From assembly GCF_026126425.1 (NCBI RefSeq), contig NZ_JAFMPW010000017.1, forward strand, positions 1 through 57,083: a DNA stretch of 57,083 nucleotides. The letters are read 5' to 3'. The translations under genes were made by a program, and so were the position numbers. Position 1 is the first letter of the stretch; each line of letters starts with the position of its first letter. Positions 29,421-38,043 of this stretch are shown one piece after another. The DNA comes from Muriicola sp. Z0-33 (lineage in GTDB: Bacteria; Bacteroidota; Bacteroidia; Flavobacteriales; Flavobacteriaceae). Below the pieces are notes generated by a model, which saw only the letters and a program-made list of their open reading frames with translations, had not been told where the DNA came from and searched no databases.

Positions 29421-30818
29421 ATGGAAGTGCTAAAACAACTTATTGGACGTCTCCATCCGGTTATTGTACATCTTCCAATTGGATTTATCCTTGCCGGGTT
29501 ATTATTGCAATGGGTAGATAGAAATAAAAAGGATTTTGTTAAAATAACAGCACTGCTATTTATGTGGGCAGCAATTGCCGGCCTGGTTGCCTGTGTAACC
29601 GGATATTTACAATACCTGGGGGAAGGCTATTCTTTTAAAAACATTAAAACACATCTATGGCTTGGAATAGTCACTACTATTGTAGTGTTTGCACTTTATC
29701 TTCGGCTAAGCGAAAATCTTAAATTTCCTTTACTCAAAAAATTACCAGAAACATTCCTATCCCTACTTCTCTTACTTCTTATCTCATATACAGGGCATCT
29801 TGGGGGGAGTATTACCCATGGGGATGATTACCTTATAGCCCCCCTACCAAATAACATTAAATCTGCATTAGGGTTTGAGACTTATGAAGTTAAGCCCATA
29901 GAACTATCACCTGAATCCTGGGAAGAAGCTCAATTTTACGATGATATCATAGCACCCATACTAAATAATAATTGTGTTAGCTGTCATAACAAAAAAAGAG
30001 CAAAAGGAGAATTGGTACTTAATTCTGAAGAAGCAATTCTAAAGGGAGGAGAAAATGGGGACGTTTTAATTCCCAATAATGTTGAGGAAAGTGCCATCTA
30101 TTCCAGGCTCATTTTACCCGATCATGATGAGGACCATATGCCTCCAAAAGATAAGAAGCAACCAGACAAAGAAGAAATAGCACTAATTAAGACATGGATA
30201 TTAAATGATGCGCCATTTGATAAATCGATTGGTGAAATGGGGTTGCAGAAATCCTTATTCACCTCCTTCTTTCCTAAAAAAGCCAATGAAGATTATCCTG
30301 ATGTTGAAGTAGTTGAAGCATCTTTGGATAGCATTAATACTATTAAAAAACAGGGGATCCATGTGCAGCGCATTAGCACTTCATCAAATTTCCTTAGTGT
30401 ATCCTGCATTAATCGATCCGATTTTTCTGATAAGGACTTTATAAAACTAAGCCCTATCAGGCAACAGATCGTTGATCTCGACTTGGGCCGGACGAAAATT
30501 TCAGATGCTGTATTTGAACAGATTGCCTTATTACCCAATTTAACCGTCTTGAAAATAGACTATACGTCTATTACCGGCCAAGAAATGCACAAATTACATG
30601 CTCTGGAACACTTAAAAGTCCTCAATTTAACAGGAAGTAACTTTAAGAAAGTCTATTTAGAGCAACTTTATGGCTTTAAAGGCCTCAAGTCCGTATTTCT
30701 GGCCTATACAGGCCTGGATGCTGCAGATAATCGGGAAAATAATGATAAAACTACCTTAAAAATCGAATTCGGGAATTACGAGTTACCGTTCATCGAATCA
30801 GATTCAATAATATACTGA
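29421..30818 (+). CDS. DUF2231 membrane cytochrome with LRR-like tail
   Basis: A 465-residue fusion. The N-terminal about 150 residues are the DUF2231 membrane domain (RLHPVIVHLPIGFILAGLLL with conserved His) with four helices, ending near YTGHLGGSITHGDDYL. A planctomycete-type cytochrome c domain follows with CVSCH at 185-189 and the DHMPPKDKKQP loop that supplies the Met ligand. The C-terminal part (about 348-435) is leucine-rich repeat-like (DLDLGRTKISDAVFEQIALL, LPNLTVLKIDYTSITG). It could pass electrons from the DUF1553 cytochrome into the membrane. It lies 12 bases after the isomerase gene and is the last of the tight run. Confidence 0.85.
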   Translation: MEVLKQLIGRLHPVIVHLPIGFILAGLLLQWVDRNKKDFVKITALLFMWAAIAGLVACVTGYLQYLGEGYSFKNIKTHLWLGIVTTIVVFALYLRLSENLKFPLLKKLPETFLSLLLLLLISYTGHLGGSITHGDDYLIAPLPNNIKSALGFETYEVKPIELSPESWEEAQFYDDIIAPILNNNCVSCHNKKRAKGELVLNSEEAILKGGENGDVLIPNNVEESAIYSRLILPDHDEDHMPPKDKKQPDKEEIALIKTWILNDAPFDKSIGEMGLQKSLFTSFFPKKANEDYPDVEVVEASLDSINTIKKQGIHVQRISTSSNFLSVSCINRSDFSDKDFIKLSPIRQQIVDLDLGRTKISDAVFEQIALLPNLTVLKIDYTSITGQEMHKLHALEHLKVLNLTGSNFKKVYLEQLYGFKGLKSVFLAYTGLDAADNRENNDKTTLKIEFGNYELPFIESDSIIY

Positions 30819-30912
30819 ATACCAGGTATTTAAGTTATTGTTAAAATCTAATTTTCTAAAATAAATCCCTCCTCAAAACGTTTTATAATAGTAGAACCCC
30901 AAATCTATTGTT

Positions 30913-32301
30913 ATGAAGAAACTATACCCTATATGTTTTTGCATTCTCCTTATTTATTCTTGTTCCAATGACTCCGGGGAAGGTGGCGAACAGCAAACCA
31001 AAGAACTTCAAGCTTGTTTTGAAATTAGTAAAGACACCCTTTCTGTGGGCGAAACCCTCCAGATTACAGATTGTTCCAAAGGCGCAAGTAACCATAGCTA
31101 TGCATTTGGCAATGGAGAAACAAGTGCTGATACCAGTCCTGAGGCAGTTTATCAGGAAGGAGGAGATTATACTATAGATCTAACGGTGACCAATGATGAA
31201 ATGGCAACCAAAACATTTTCCAGGCAGGTACATGTAACTGCAGTGGCATCCAAATATATCTACCCGGATATACCGGACGGTTTTAGCGCATTGCCATTAG
31301 AAGCCGGAATCAATCCCAATAACGGTAACCTCTATTCAATTGAGCTCCTGGAAGATAATGTTGGTAGCGGCGGGGCAAAGTACTACTATAAGGAAGTTGA
31401 TCTTAGTTTCAATTTTACTTCAAACTATATTGCAGATCAGCCCTTTGAATCTAACAGTGCTTTTGTAAATTTTTATCCCAGTGGGAACATGAATTTCGTC
31501 TTTGCAAGAACGCTGGCGAGCCTATATGGCACCCAGGAAATTACTTTTAATAGTGGCTGGGGTTTTCTGACTGGTATTAATTCGGCCACAAAACACAGTT
31601 ATGGCTATTTACCAGATGGTATCAACTTTTTGTATTATGGAACCCAGGAAGATAACGGTTTATATAAAGCGGCCATTGAGAGAAGAAATGCCAGTGGAGA
31701 TGCCTTTGAGATTTTCCTGGAAGATCTAGACGGCAATGAAGCCATGATAGGGGACATGAAGGCTTCGGGTGATGGATATATAGCCTTTGGAGCAGTATTT
31801 ACCAAAAATACTACCTCCCCTTATATCGCCGACTATACACCCGCACTGATTTTTTACGATGGTAATCTTTCGGTAACATCTCATACGCTTTTTAGCACTT
31901 CCGTTTTAGATGATAAAATTAGTTCATCTAACGACCTCAACGGATCTTATCACCTGGAACAACTCTCCAATGGAAATATTGTGATGTATGGCAATGGCGA
32001 ACTTATTGTAGCTGACGCCACAGGAAATATGCTTAGCACTTCTTATTTTGAAAACTCCAATAATAACCAGGCTTTGATAGGCCTTGGCGATACTTTCGTT
32101 CTATCGAGTGATAACTACCTCAGAAAATTCGATTCTGGTGGAAGTCAGATCAAAGCATTAAAATATAACGGTAACTATTTACCGGAAATTCTGGAAATTA
32201 GCAATACTTTGTTTTTCGCGGCAGGTTATGATACCGAAGGTGAAATAAAGATGTTCCTGGGAGCAGCCGATAAGAATCTAAACCTTATTGATCTGAATTA
32301 G
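30913..32301 (+). CDS. PKD-domain lipoprotein
   Basis: A 462-residue protein with lipobox YSCSND after MKKLYPICFCILLI. A PKD domain (about 35-105, QACFEISKDTLSVGETLQIT and YAFGNGETSADTSPE) carries the typical WxFGDG variant as YAFGNGE. A beta-rich domain follows, resembling a propeller or glycan-binding lipoprotein (ERRNASGDAFEIFLEDLDG). It lies 95 bases after the redox run and is not clearly in the operon. Terminated by the hairpin at 32325-32359. No catalytic motif. Confidence 0.75.
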   Translation: MKKLYPICFCILLIYSCSNDSGEGGEQQTKELQACFEISKDTLSVGETLQITDCSKGASNHSYAFGNGETSADTSPEAVYQEGGDYTIDLTVTNDEMATKTFSRQVHVTAVASKYIYPDIPDGFSALPLEAGINPNNGNLYSIELLEDNVGSGGAKYYYKEVDLSFNFTSNYIADQPFESNSAFVNFYPSGNMNFVFARTLASLYGTQEITFNSGWGFLTGINSATKHSYGYLPDGINFLYYGTQEDNGLYKAAIERRNASGDAFEIFLEDLDGNEAMIGDMKASGDGYIAFGAVFTKNTTSPYIADYTPALIFYDGNLSVTSHTLFSTSVLDDKISSSNDLNGSYHLEQLSNGNIVMYGNGELIVADATGNMLSTSYFENSNNNQALIGLGDTFVLSSDNYLRKFDSGGSQIKALKYNGNYLPEILEISNTLFFAAGYDTEGEIKMFLGAADKNLNLIDLN

Positions 32302-32324
32302 TTATTTAAAATTATAAGCTATTG

Positions 32325-32359
32325 ATTAAAGGAGAGCAGTCTGTTCTCCTTTAATTTTT
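32325..32359 (+). terminator. Rho-independent terminator after the PKD lipoprotein
   Basis: ATTAAAGGAGA and TCTCCTTTAAT form an 11-base-pair stem with a 9-base loop and are followed by T-rich sequence. It separates the PKD lipoprotein from the transporter gene. Confidence 0.8.
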
Positions 32360-32402
32360 AAAACTAGTCGAAATACCATAGATTAGGCCTCAAATTAATT
32401 TT

Positions 32403-33836
32403 ATGGCCTTGAGCAAAAAAATTGGCCTATTACTGGGGCCCATTTTATTTCTGATAATTTATAGTCTCCCAGATCTGATCCCTGGCAAGGAGAGTGCAAA
32501 TGCAGTAATTGCGGTTGCAGCATGGATGATCTTATGGTGGATCTCCGAAGCCGTTTCAATCTCGGTTACCGCCTTGTTGCCCTTATTACTTTTTCCAATT
32601 CTCAAGGTGATGCCAATAGCAGATGTAGGAGCCAATTACGGAAGTCCGATCATCTTTTTATTCTTTGGCGGCTTTGTATTGGCACTGGCACTGGAAAAAG
32701 TAAATCTTCATAAAAGGATAGCATTAAATATAATAAGGTTAACCGGGACAACACCAAATAAGGTGGTTCTGGGTTTTATGATCGCTACCGCTTCACTGAG
32801 CATGTGGATAAGCAATACGGCCAGTACAGTAGTTATGTTGCCAATTGCCATGTCTGTTATTGGATTATTAATTGACGATGAGGACGGGTTTACAAAAAAT
32901 GATCAGAATTTTGCGCTTAGTGTGATGTTGGGTATTGCATTTTCTGCTAATGCTGGTGGCATCGCTACTGTAATAGGAACTCCACCTAATTCCGTGATGA
33001 TAGGGCTATTGGAAAACGAATACAATATTGAAATCTCTTTTCTTAAATGGATGACCATCGGGTTGCCATTCTCTTTGATCTTACTTACTATTTGTTATCT
33101 GGTATTGGTTAAATGGATGTTCCCAAACAAACATCTGAAATTTACTGCATCCAAAGATGTGATACATGAGGAATTAAGGAAACTGGGACCTACTTCAGGG
33201 AAAGAAAAAATGGTGCTCGCTATATTTGGGGTAACCGTATTTCTTTGGATTTTCAGAACCCTGATCAACGGTATTTTTCCAAATTTAGGGCTGTCCGATA
33301 CTATAATCAGTATGTTGGCGGCAATTGCCTTATTTGCCATTCCTTTTAATTTAAGAAAGGGAGATTTCATTATCGGGTGGAAAGATACGGAAAGACTCGC
33401 CTGGGGAATTTTAATCCTATTTGGCGGGGGACTGGCCTTAGCCAACGGAATGTCTGTAAGCGGAATTGTTGATATGGTGTCAAATGCTATAGCCAGCAGT
33501 GACATCAGCGTCTTAGTTACGGCTGCCCTTTTAATTACTTTAATGTTATTTATGACAGAGCTTATGAGCAATGTGGCCCTGGTAGCAGTACTGGCTCCTG
33601 TTGTAGCGGGAATTGCCATTGGTTTGGGCATTCCGATTCTTTATCTGTTGATCCCGGTAACTATAGCAAGTAGCTGTGCATTTATGTTACCTATGGCAAC
33701 ACCCCCAAATGCAATCGTCTTTGCAAGCGGTTATATAAAAGTACATGAGATGGCCAGGGTAGGTGTTATATTAAATTTTATCGCAGTAGCATTGTTAATT
33801 ATAATGTTCCAGTTTGTAATCCCGCTGCTGTTCTAA
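32403..33836 (+). CDS. SLC13/DASS-family sodium:dicarboxylate or sulfate symporter
   Basis: A 477-residue inner-membrane protein with about 11 hydrophobic segments. The two inverted-repeat halves each carry the DASS signature: ISNTASTVVMLPIAM (SNT motif) with IGTPPNSVMIG, then ELMSNVALVAVLAPV with MATPPNAIVFASG. These bind the carboxylate of succinate, malate, fumarate, citrate or, in the sulfate branch, sulfate, coupled to sodium. Which substrate cannot be read from sequence. It lies 102 bases after the PKD gene, beyond a terminator, so it is a separate transcript. Confidence 0.93.
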   Translation: MALSKKIGLLLGPILFLIIYSLPDLIPGKESANAVIAVAAWMILWWISEAVSISVTALLPLLLFPILKVMPIADVGANYGSPIIFLFFGGFVLALALEKVNLHKRIALNIIRLTGTTPNKVVLGFMIATASLSMWISNTASTVVMLPIAMSVIGLLIDDEDGFTKNDQNFALSVMLGIAFSANAGGIATVIGTPPNSVMIGLLENEYNIEISFLKWMTIGLPFSLILLTICYLVLVKWMFPNKHLKFTASKDVIHEELRKLGPTSGKEKMVLAIFGVTVFLWIFRTLINGIFPNLGLSDTIISMLAAIALFAIPFNLRKGDFIIGWKDTERLAWGILILFGGGLALANGMSVSGIVDMVSNAIASSDISVLVTAALLITLMLFMTELMSNVALVAVLAPVVAGIAIGLGIPILYLLIPVTIASSCAFMLPMATPPNAIVFASGYIKVHEMARVGVILNFIAVALLIIMFQFVIPLLF

Positions 33837-33843
33837 AACTAGA

Positions 33844-33875
33844 AGCCCCATTCCCGGGCATACGGAAATGGGGCT
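33844..33875. terminator. Shared terminator between convergent genes
   Basis: AGCCCCATT and AATGGGGCT form a nine-base-pair stem between the transporter stop (33836) and the stop of the leftward repeat gene (33904). T-rich tracts are weak on both sides, so efficiency is uncertain. Confidence 0.5.
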
Positions 33876-33903
33876 GTAATTTAATTAAGTTAATGTATTA
33901 TTT

Positions 33904-34305
33904 CTACTTGCTGATAGCTGCCTCTATATAGGACGGCGCATCAATTCTCACTTCTATTACAGGCTCAATAAGATCTGCTGGGTCTATATAACTAATAGCC
34001 ATAAAATCTGTAGGAACCGCATAGGCGTCAAAATCTTCTGGCAAATACTCTGAAGAGATATCATCTATCTCATCATTCTCCAAAAAGACAACCGAATTCA
34101 GATCAAAATAAAAGGTATGAGGATCAAAATCTTCCGGTAAATAATCAGCTGTATTAAAGCCAAGTTCAAAATCGGACTCCTCTTCTATATATTCAATGCT
34201 ATCCAGGACACAAAAGTCTATCGCCTTACAAGGCTCACTGGCATACATGCCAGTACCAAGAAGCAATCCTAAAGCAATACTTGTAATTAATTTATTTTTA
34301 TTCAT
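33904..34305 (-). CDS. Exported acidic protein with YLPEDFDP repeats (short)
   Basis: A 133-residue protein. ATG at 34305 gives MNKNKLITSIALGLLLGTGMYASEP, a plain signal peptide; the longer reading would put 16 extra residues before it. The mature part is acidic: SIEYIEEESDFELGFNTADYLPEDFDPHTFYF, then SVVFLENDE, EYLPEDFDAYAVP, and AISYIDPADLI. The unit has three phases: an aromatic/acidic strand (SxxYIExE), an NTADYLPEDF turn, and a DPxxFYFDL strand. The same unit builds the gene at 34689. I do not recognise the family. The low-complexity acidic face could bind calcium or a basic partner. Confidence 0.75.
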   Translation of the reverse strand: MNKNKLITSIALGLLLGTGMYASEPCKAIDFCVLDSIEYIEEESDFELGFNTADYLPEDFDPHTFYFDLNSVVFLENDEIDDISSEYLPEDFDAYAVPTDFMAISYIDPADLIEPVIEVRIDAPSYIEAAISK

Positions 34306-34327
34306 AACGTTTAGGTTAAATTTTAAG

Positions 34328-34350
34328 CAAAGATAGAACCCAATATTGGG
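34328..34350 (-). promoter_or_regulatory. -7 element with a 12-base palindrome just upstream
   Basis: On the minus strand TATCTTTGC (-7, 34335-34327) lies 23 bases before the ATG of the short repeat protein gene. Four bases upstream is the perfect palindrome CCCAATATTGGG (34339-34350), sitting where a repressor could block the promoter. No TTG occupies the -33 position. Confidence 0.4.
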
Positions 34351-34608
34351 CATATTATTGTGCTTTAGATTTTGTTAACAGTCGCACAAAAAGGGGCAAA
34401 AAGTCAAATTCTCATCATTAAGATCATTCTCTTGCCAACTTCTCACTTTAACAATACTAATATTACATTGCTCTTAGCATATTGAGCGCATTTTTATGGT
34501 GATGAAAGCCGTTGTATTTGAGTTAATCTTTTGTTAATCTGAAAGGCTATTGCCTTTTGACCCGGCATTCTGGTTTTTAGTTGAATATGGGGAGGTAATA
34601 GGGTAATA

Positions 34609-34637
34609 AAAAACGCCGCTGTAAGAGCGGCGTTTTT
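34609..34637 (-). terminator. Terminator of the long repeat gene
   Basis: Read leftward, CGCCGCT and AGCGGCG (with flanking A/T pairs) form a stable hairpin followed by six T, 52 bases after the stop of the 34689 gene. The rest of the gap to 34305 holds only the promoter and palindrome of the neighbouring gene. Confidence 0.85.
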
Positions 34638-34688
34638 AGCTAACTAATCAAATAATCGATAGAAAATGAGAATGTTCTATCCACTTAT

Positions 34689-35327
34689 TTATCGAGAGTA
34701 GGGATCAAAACCCCTGGGTAAATAATCTTGAGTGTCAAAATCTAATTCCACTTCATCTTCGTCTTCAATATATTCTACACTGTGTATGTCAAAATAATAT
34801 TCATAAGGATCAAATCCTTCAGGCAGGTAAGGTGCCGTGTTGATATTCAATACAGGCTCTTCTTCTATATAAGATATAGCTCGAATATCTGCTGGTATAG
34901 CATAAGGATTGAAATCCTTAGGCAAATATGCTGCTGTATCGAAATCTAATAAACTATCCTCGTCTGCTTCTATATAAGTAAACTGATTAAGGTCTACATA
35001 TAGCTTATTAGGATCAAAATCTTCTGGCAGATAATCTGCTGTATCAATTCCGAGGTCGATCTCTTCTTCGGACTCGAGAAATACAACGCTGTTAGGATCC
35101 AGTGATGCAGCTACTTCCTTCTCCTTACTAATTTCTTTATCATTTGGGATGGAAATTGTATTCTCAGAAGTATACATCACAGTACTTACTAGACTTACCG
35201 GCTTAACTGGTAACTGACATTTGATCTCTTGGGTAGGATCACTAATTTGAGTATCTATTTGTTCTATATTCGGCGTGGCTGCATTTCCTATAAATACGAT
35301 TCCACATATTGCTAATAACTTGTTCAT
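34689..35327 (-). CDS. Exported acidic protein with YLPxxFDP repeats (long paralogue)
   Basis: A 212-residue protein with a short signal-like start (MNKLLAICGIVFIGNAATP), a linker of about 60 residues, and then tandem units of 33-35 residues. Unit ends are TADYLPEDFDP, TAAYLPKDFNP, TAPYLPEGFDP and TQDYLPRGFDP; unit middles are FTYIEADED, AISYIEEEP and VEYIEDEDE. The repetition is visible in the DNA (GGATCAAAATCTTC stretches), so copies probably arose by duplication. Homologous to the 33904 gene, 384 bases downstream on the same strand, each with its own transcription unit. No known family name; function unknown. Repeat number may vary between strains. Confidence 0.75.
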   Translation of the reverse strand: MNKLLAICGIVFIGNAATPNIEQIDTQISDPTQEIKCQLPVKPVSLVSTVMYTSENTISIPNDKEISKEKEVAASLDPNSVVFLESEEEIDLGIDTADYLPEDFDPNKLYVDLNQFTYIEADEDSLLDFDTAAYLPKDFNPYAIPADIRAISYIEEEPVLNINTAPYLPEGFDPYEYYFDIHSVEYIEDEDEVELDFDTQDYLPRGFDPYSR

Positions 35328-35891
35328 TTTTAGATTAATTTTAAACCTGCATAAAGCAAGATTAATTGTTGATTGTTTACATAATAATAGACTGGAATCC
35401 TATCAAAATGTTACACAAGCACTATCGATTTAACAATGCGATAACAACTGGACGCATAGCGGTCTTCTCTATAAAATACGTATACCTATCTGATTTAAAG
35501 CGCTTTATATTATCCTTAAATCTCAGAATATGAAATTGTACTTATGAAATCATTAACAGAAAAATAAATTTGTTTTTTCAACCTTACGAAAGATCAGAAA
35601 CTAAAATCAGATTAAAAAGGTGATCATTATTGAGCCAAATAAACCTCTTTTATTTGTATACAGCACTATTTACCCAATTACTGTTAATTGGATACTCAAA
35701 AGGAAAAAATAATGGGGTTAAAAAGCACTTTTCGCGGATAAAATGCATCTTATAAAAAGCCAATAATAGAGATCAGAACAACTCTGCAACGGAAATAACA
35801 TCTTTTACCATATAAAAGAGCGGTTTCACAACATTGATTGATCTTCTGTGTTTTTCCAACATATCTTAGTATAAGAATTAAAAACCCAGAT
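35328..35891. other. Gene-free interval of about 560 bases
   Basis: No reading frame of useful length, tRNA or known RNA is recognised between the long repeat gene and the small gene at 35892. A small hairpin (CCAATTA and TAATTGG, 35674-35691) is the only structure seen. The upstream region of the 35327 start contains TAATCTTG, a one-mismatch -7 candidate. An unannotated small RNA is possible but nothing positively supports it. Confidence 0.45.
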
Positions 35892-36071
35892 ATGATGTCT
35901 TATAAAGTTAAAAGTGTACTGTATTTTTTTAGTTTATTAGCTGCTATTACTATTTATTATAGCATGGACAATGAGATACAATTTGATACCATGTCAGAAA
36001 GCACCAATTTAACTAGCATCAACTTAGAAAAAGCTTCTTCAACTAATCCCGAACTGACAGAGTTGAAATAG
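35892..36071 (+). CDS. Small single-pass membrane or exported protein
   Basis: ATG at 35892 (a second ATG follows directly) gives 59 residues. One hydrophobic segment (VKSVLYFFSLLAAITIYYS) is followed by a polar tail with SESTNLTSINLEKASSTNPE. I do not recognise it. It is terminated by a very strong hairpin 25 bases after its stop, which supports it being a real transcribed unit. Its length and composition suggest a small peptide, possibly tied to the adjacent 36229 gene or to the repeat genes, but context alone does not decide. Confidence 0.5.
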   Translation: MMSYKVKSVLYFFSLLAAITIYYSMDNEIQFDTMSESTNLTSINLEKASSTNPELTELK

Positions 36072-36095
36072 CATTCCGATAATAAAATTTTTAGT

Positions 36096-36133
36096 AGCCG
36101 GGGTTTGCATGATTGCAAACCCCGGCTTTTTTT
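36096..36133 (+). terminator. Strong rho-independent terminator
   Basis: A perfect 14-base-pair stem (AGCCGGGGTTTGCA and its complement) with a four-base loop is followed by seven T. It ends the transcript of the small gene at 35892. Confidence 0.93.
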
Positions 36134-36228
36134 ATGCATCTCTGTTAAATATTCGCCAAATTCTAATTTCTCTTTAAACCCTTGTGCCAGAATAGCATCA
36201 AAGATTAAAATCATTAAAATATAAACAC

Positions 36229-36675
36229 ATGAAAAATTTATTTGTTACCGCCCTATTACTAAGTGGCGCTGTGCTGTATGCACAAAGAAGTGAACCTGGC
36301 GAAATGCGTAACCTTACTGCAGAACAAGTGGCTACTTTGCATACCAAAAAATTAACGCTTGCTTTGGATCTGAATGAAGCACAACAAAAAGACATCCAAA
36401 AGTTGAATGAGAAAAACGCCAAATTCAAAAAGGAAAAAATGGATGCCAGAAAAACAGCCAGGGAAGCGGGCTCCTCTAAAGAACTGAGCCCAGACGAAAA
36501 ATACAACCTGCAAGTTGAACGACTCGACAAGGCTATTGCACTAAAGGCCACAATGAAAGACATTCTCACCAAGGAACAATATGCCAAATGGGAAAAAATT
36601 CAATTTAAAAAAGGCCGCCACAAAAAAACGGGTCGTAAAGACCATCACCGGCACGGTGCTAAAAGAGGAAGATAA
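36229..36675 (+). CDS. Small exported basic protein (Spy/CpxP-like, tentative)
   Basis: A 148-residue protein with signal MKNLFVTALLLSGAVLYAQ. The mature part is helical and highly charged: KLTLALDLNEAQQKDIQKLN, then KKEKMDARKTAREA, then DILTKEQYAKWEKIQF, ending in a Lys/His/Arg-rich tail (KKTGRKDHHRHGAKRG). The spacing of an LNEAQQKDI helix and a late LTKEQYAKWE helix resembles Spy/CpxP-type periplasmic chaperone or metal-response proteins in Flavobacteria, often annotated DUF4890. The histidine-rich tail could bind metal. Convergent with hemL. Confidence 0.6.
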   Translation: MKNLFVTALLLSGAVLYAQRSEPGEMRNLTAEQVATLHTKKLTLALDLNEAQQKDIQKLNEKNAKFKKEKMDARKTAREAGSSKELSPDEKYNLQVERLDKAIALKATMKDILTKEQYAKWEKIQFKKGRHKKTGRKDHHRHGAKRGR

Positions 36676-36683
36676 CCCGAATT

Positions 36684-36741
36684 AAAAGGAGAGGTGATTA
36701 TTAAGTAAATTATTGTCTTACTTAATAATCACCTCTCTTTT
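36684..36741. terminator. Bidirectional terminator between 36229 gene and hemL
   Basis: GAGAGGTGATTATTAAGTAA (36689-36708) and its exact complement (36718-36737) form a 20-base-pair stem with A/T tracts on both sides. It can end both the rightward 36229 transcript and the leftward hemL operon. Confidence 0.93.
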
Positions 36742-36752
36742 ATTAATTGCAG

Positions 36753-38042
36753 CTATTTTAATTGAGGAACAACACGTTCCAGAGCTGCAATGGTATCGTC
36801 TAAATCTGCATAAGACAAGGCGTCATTGAGAAAATAACTTTCAAAAGCACTGGGTGGTAAGTATACACCCTGATCTAGCATCCCATGGAAATACTTTTTA
36901 AAGGTGTCATTATTCCCTTTGGCCGAAGAGGCAAAATCTATCACGGGTTCTTTGGTAAAATGCAGTGAAATCATACTACCGTATTTGTTTATCTGGTAGT
37001 CGATCCCAGAATTCCGTAAGACGTTGTCAAAACCCTCCTTTAAATGCTCTGTTTTCTCATCCAGGCTTTCAAATATCTCAGGGTGACTATCCAGCTCTGT
37101 TAACATAGCTAATCCGGCACTCATGGCTAAAGGATTACCACTTAAGGTTCCTGCCTGGTATACCGGCCCCTCCGGGGCAAGTTTGGCCATAATTTCATTT
37201 CTGGACGCAAAAGCGCCCACCGGAAGTCCTCCTCCGATTACCTTCCCAAAGGTGACGATATCCGCATCTACACCCAATTCTTCCTGGGCCCCGCCACGAC
37301 CAAGTCTGAAACCTGTCATTACCTCATCAAATATCAATAATATTCCTTCTTTGCTACAAAGGCTGCGCAGTCCGTGAATAAATTCTTCCTTGGGAATTAT
37401 GCAGCCCATATTACCGGCAACAGGTTCAATGATGATAGCAGCTATCTGATCTTCGTTGGCTTCCACAAGAGATGTAACTCCGTCCAGGTCATTGTATTCT
37501 GCAAGTAAGGTGTCTTTGGCCGTTCCCTGAGTAACTCCAGGGCTATTTGGGCTACCAAAGGTTATGGCGCCACTTCCAGCAGCAATTAAAAAAGAATCTG
37601 CATGACCGTGATAACATCCCTTAAATTTTATGATCTTATCCTTCCCTGTATAACCTCTGGCTAGTCTTACCGCACTCATACAGGCTTCTGTACCGCTATT
37701 TACAAATCGGATCTTGTCTATATTGGGTACCATGGTTACGGCTAATTTAGCCAGCGTCGTTTCAATCTCAGTCGGCATTCCAAACGAGGTTCCTTTTCTT
37801 GCTTTTTCAATAACCGCATTTATGACGGGTTCATATGCATGTCCCAATATCAAAGGTCCCCATGAAGCTATATAGTCTATAAACCTGTTTCCATCCTCAT
37901 CATATAGATAGGCCCCTTTTGCTTGCTTGACAAAAATTGGATCCCCGCCTACGGCCTTAAATGCCCTTACCGGCGAGTTGACCCCGCCCGGAATATAGTT
38001 TTTCGCCTCAGTAAAGAGTGCACTGCTACGCTGATATCTCAT
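36753..38042 (-). CDS. hemL: Glutamate-1-semialdehyde 2,1-aminomutase
   Basis: A 429-residue PLP enzyme that converts glutamate-1-semialdehyde to 5-aminolevulinate, the C5 entry to haem synthesis. Conserved features: [47 protein letters not shown] and [13 protein letters not shown]. The PLP-binding lysine is in [16 protein letters not shown] near residue 267, and [13 protein letters not shown] follows. Length is usual. Start ATG at 38042 is one base beyond the stop of the glucosaminidase gene, so it is last in an operon of four. Confidence 0.97.
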   Translation of the reverse strand: MRYQRSSALFTEAKNYIPGGVNSPVRAFKAVGGDPIFVKQAKGAYLYDEDGNRFIDYIASWGPLILGHAYEPVINAVIEKARKGTSFGMPTEIETTLAKLAVTMVPNIDKIRFVNSGTEACMSAVRLARGYTGKDKIIKFKGCYHGHADSFLIAAGSGAITFGSPNSPGVTQGTAKDTLLAEYNDLDGVTSLVEANEDQIAAIIIEPVAGNMGCIIPKEEFIHGLRSLCSKEGILLIFDEVMTGFRLGRGGAQEELGVDADIVTFGKVIGGGLPVGAFASRNEIMAKLAPEGPVYQAGTLSGNPLAMSAGLAMLTELDSHPEIFESLDEKTEHLKEGFDNVLRNSGIDYQINKYGSMISLHFTKEPVIDFASSAKGNNDTFKKYFHGMLDQGVYLPPSAFESYFLNDALSYADLDDTIAALERVVPQLK

Positions 38043-38043
38043 G

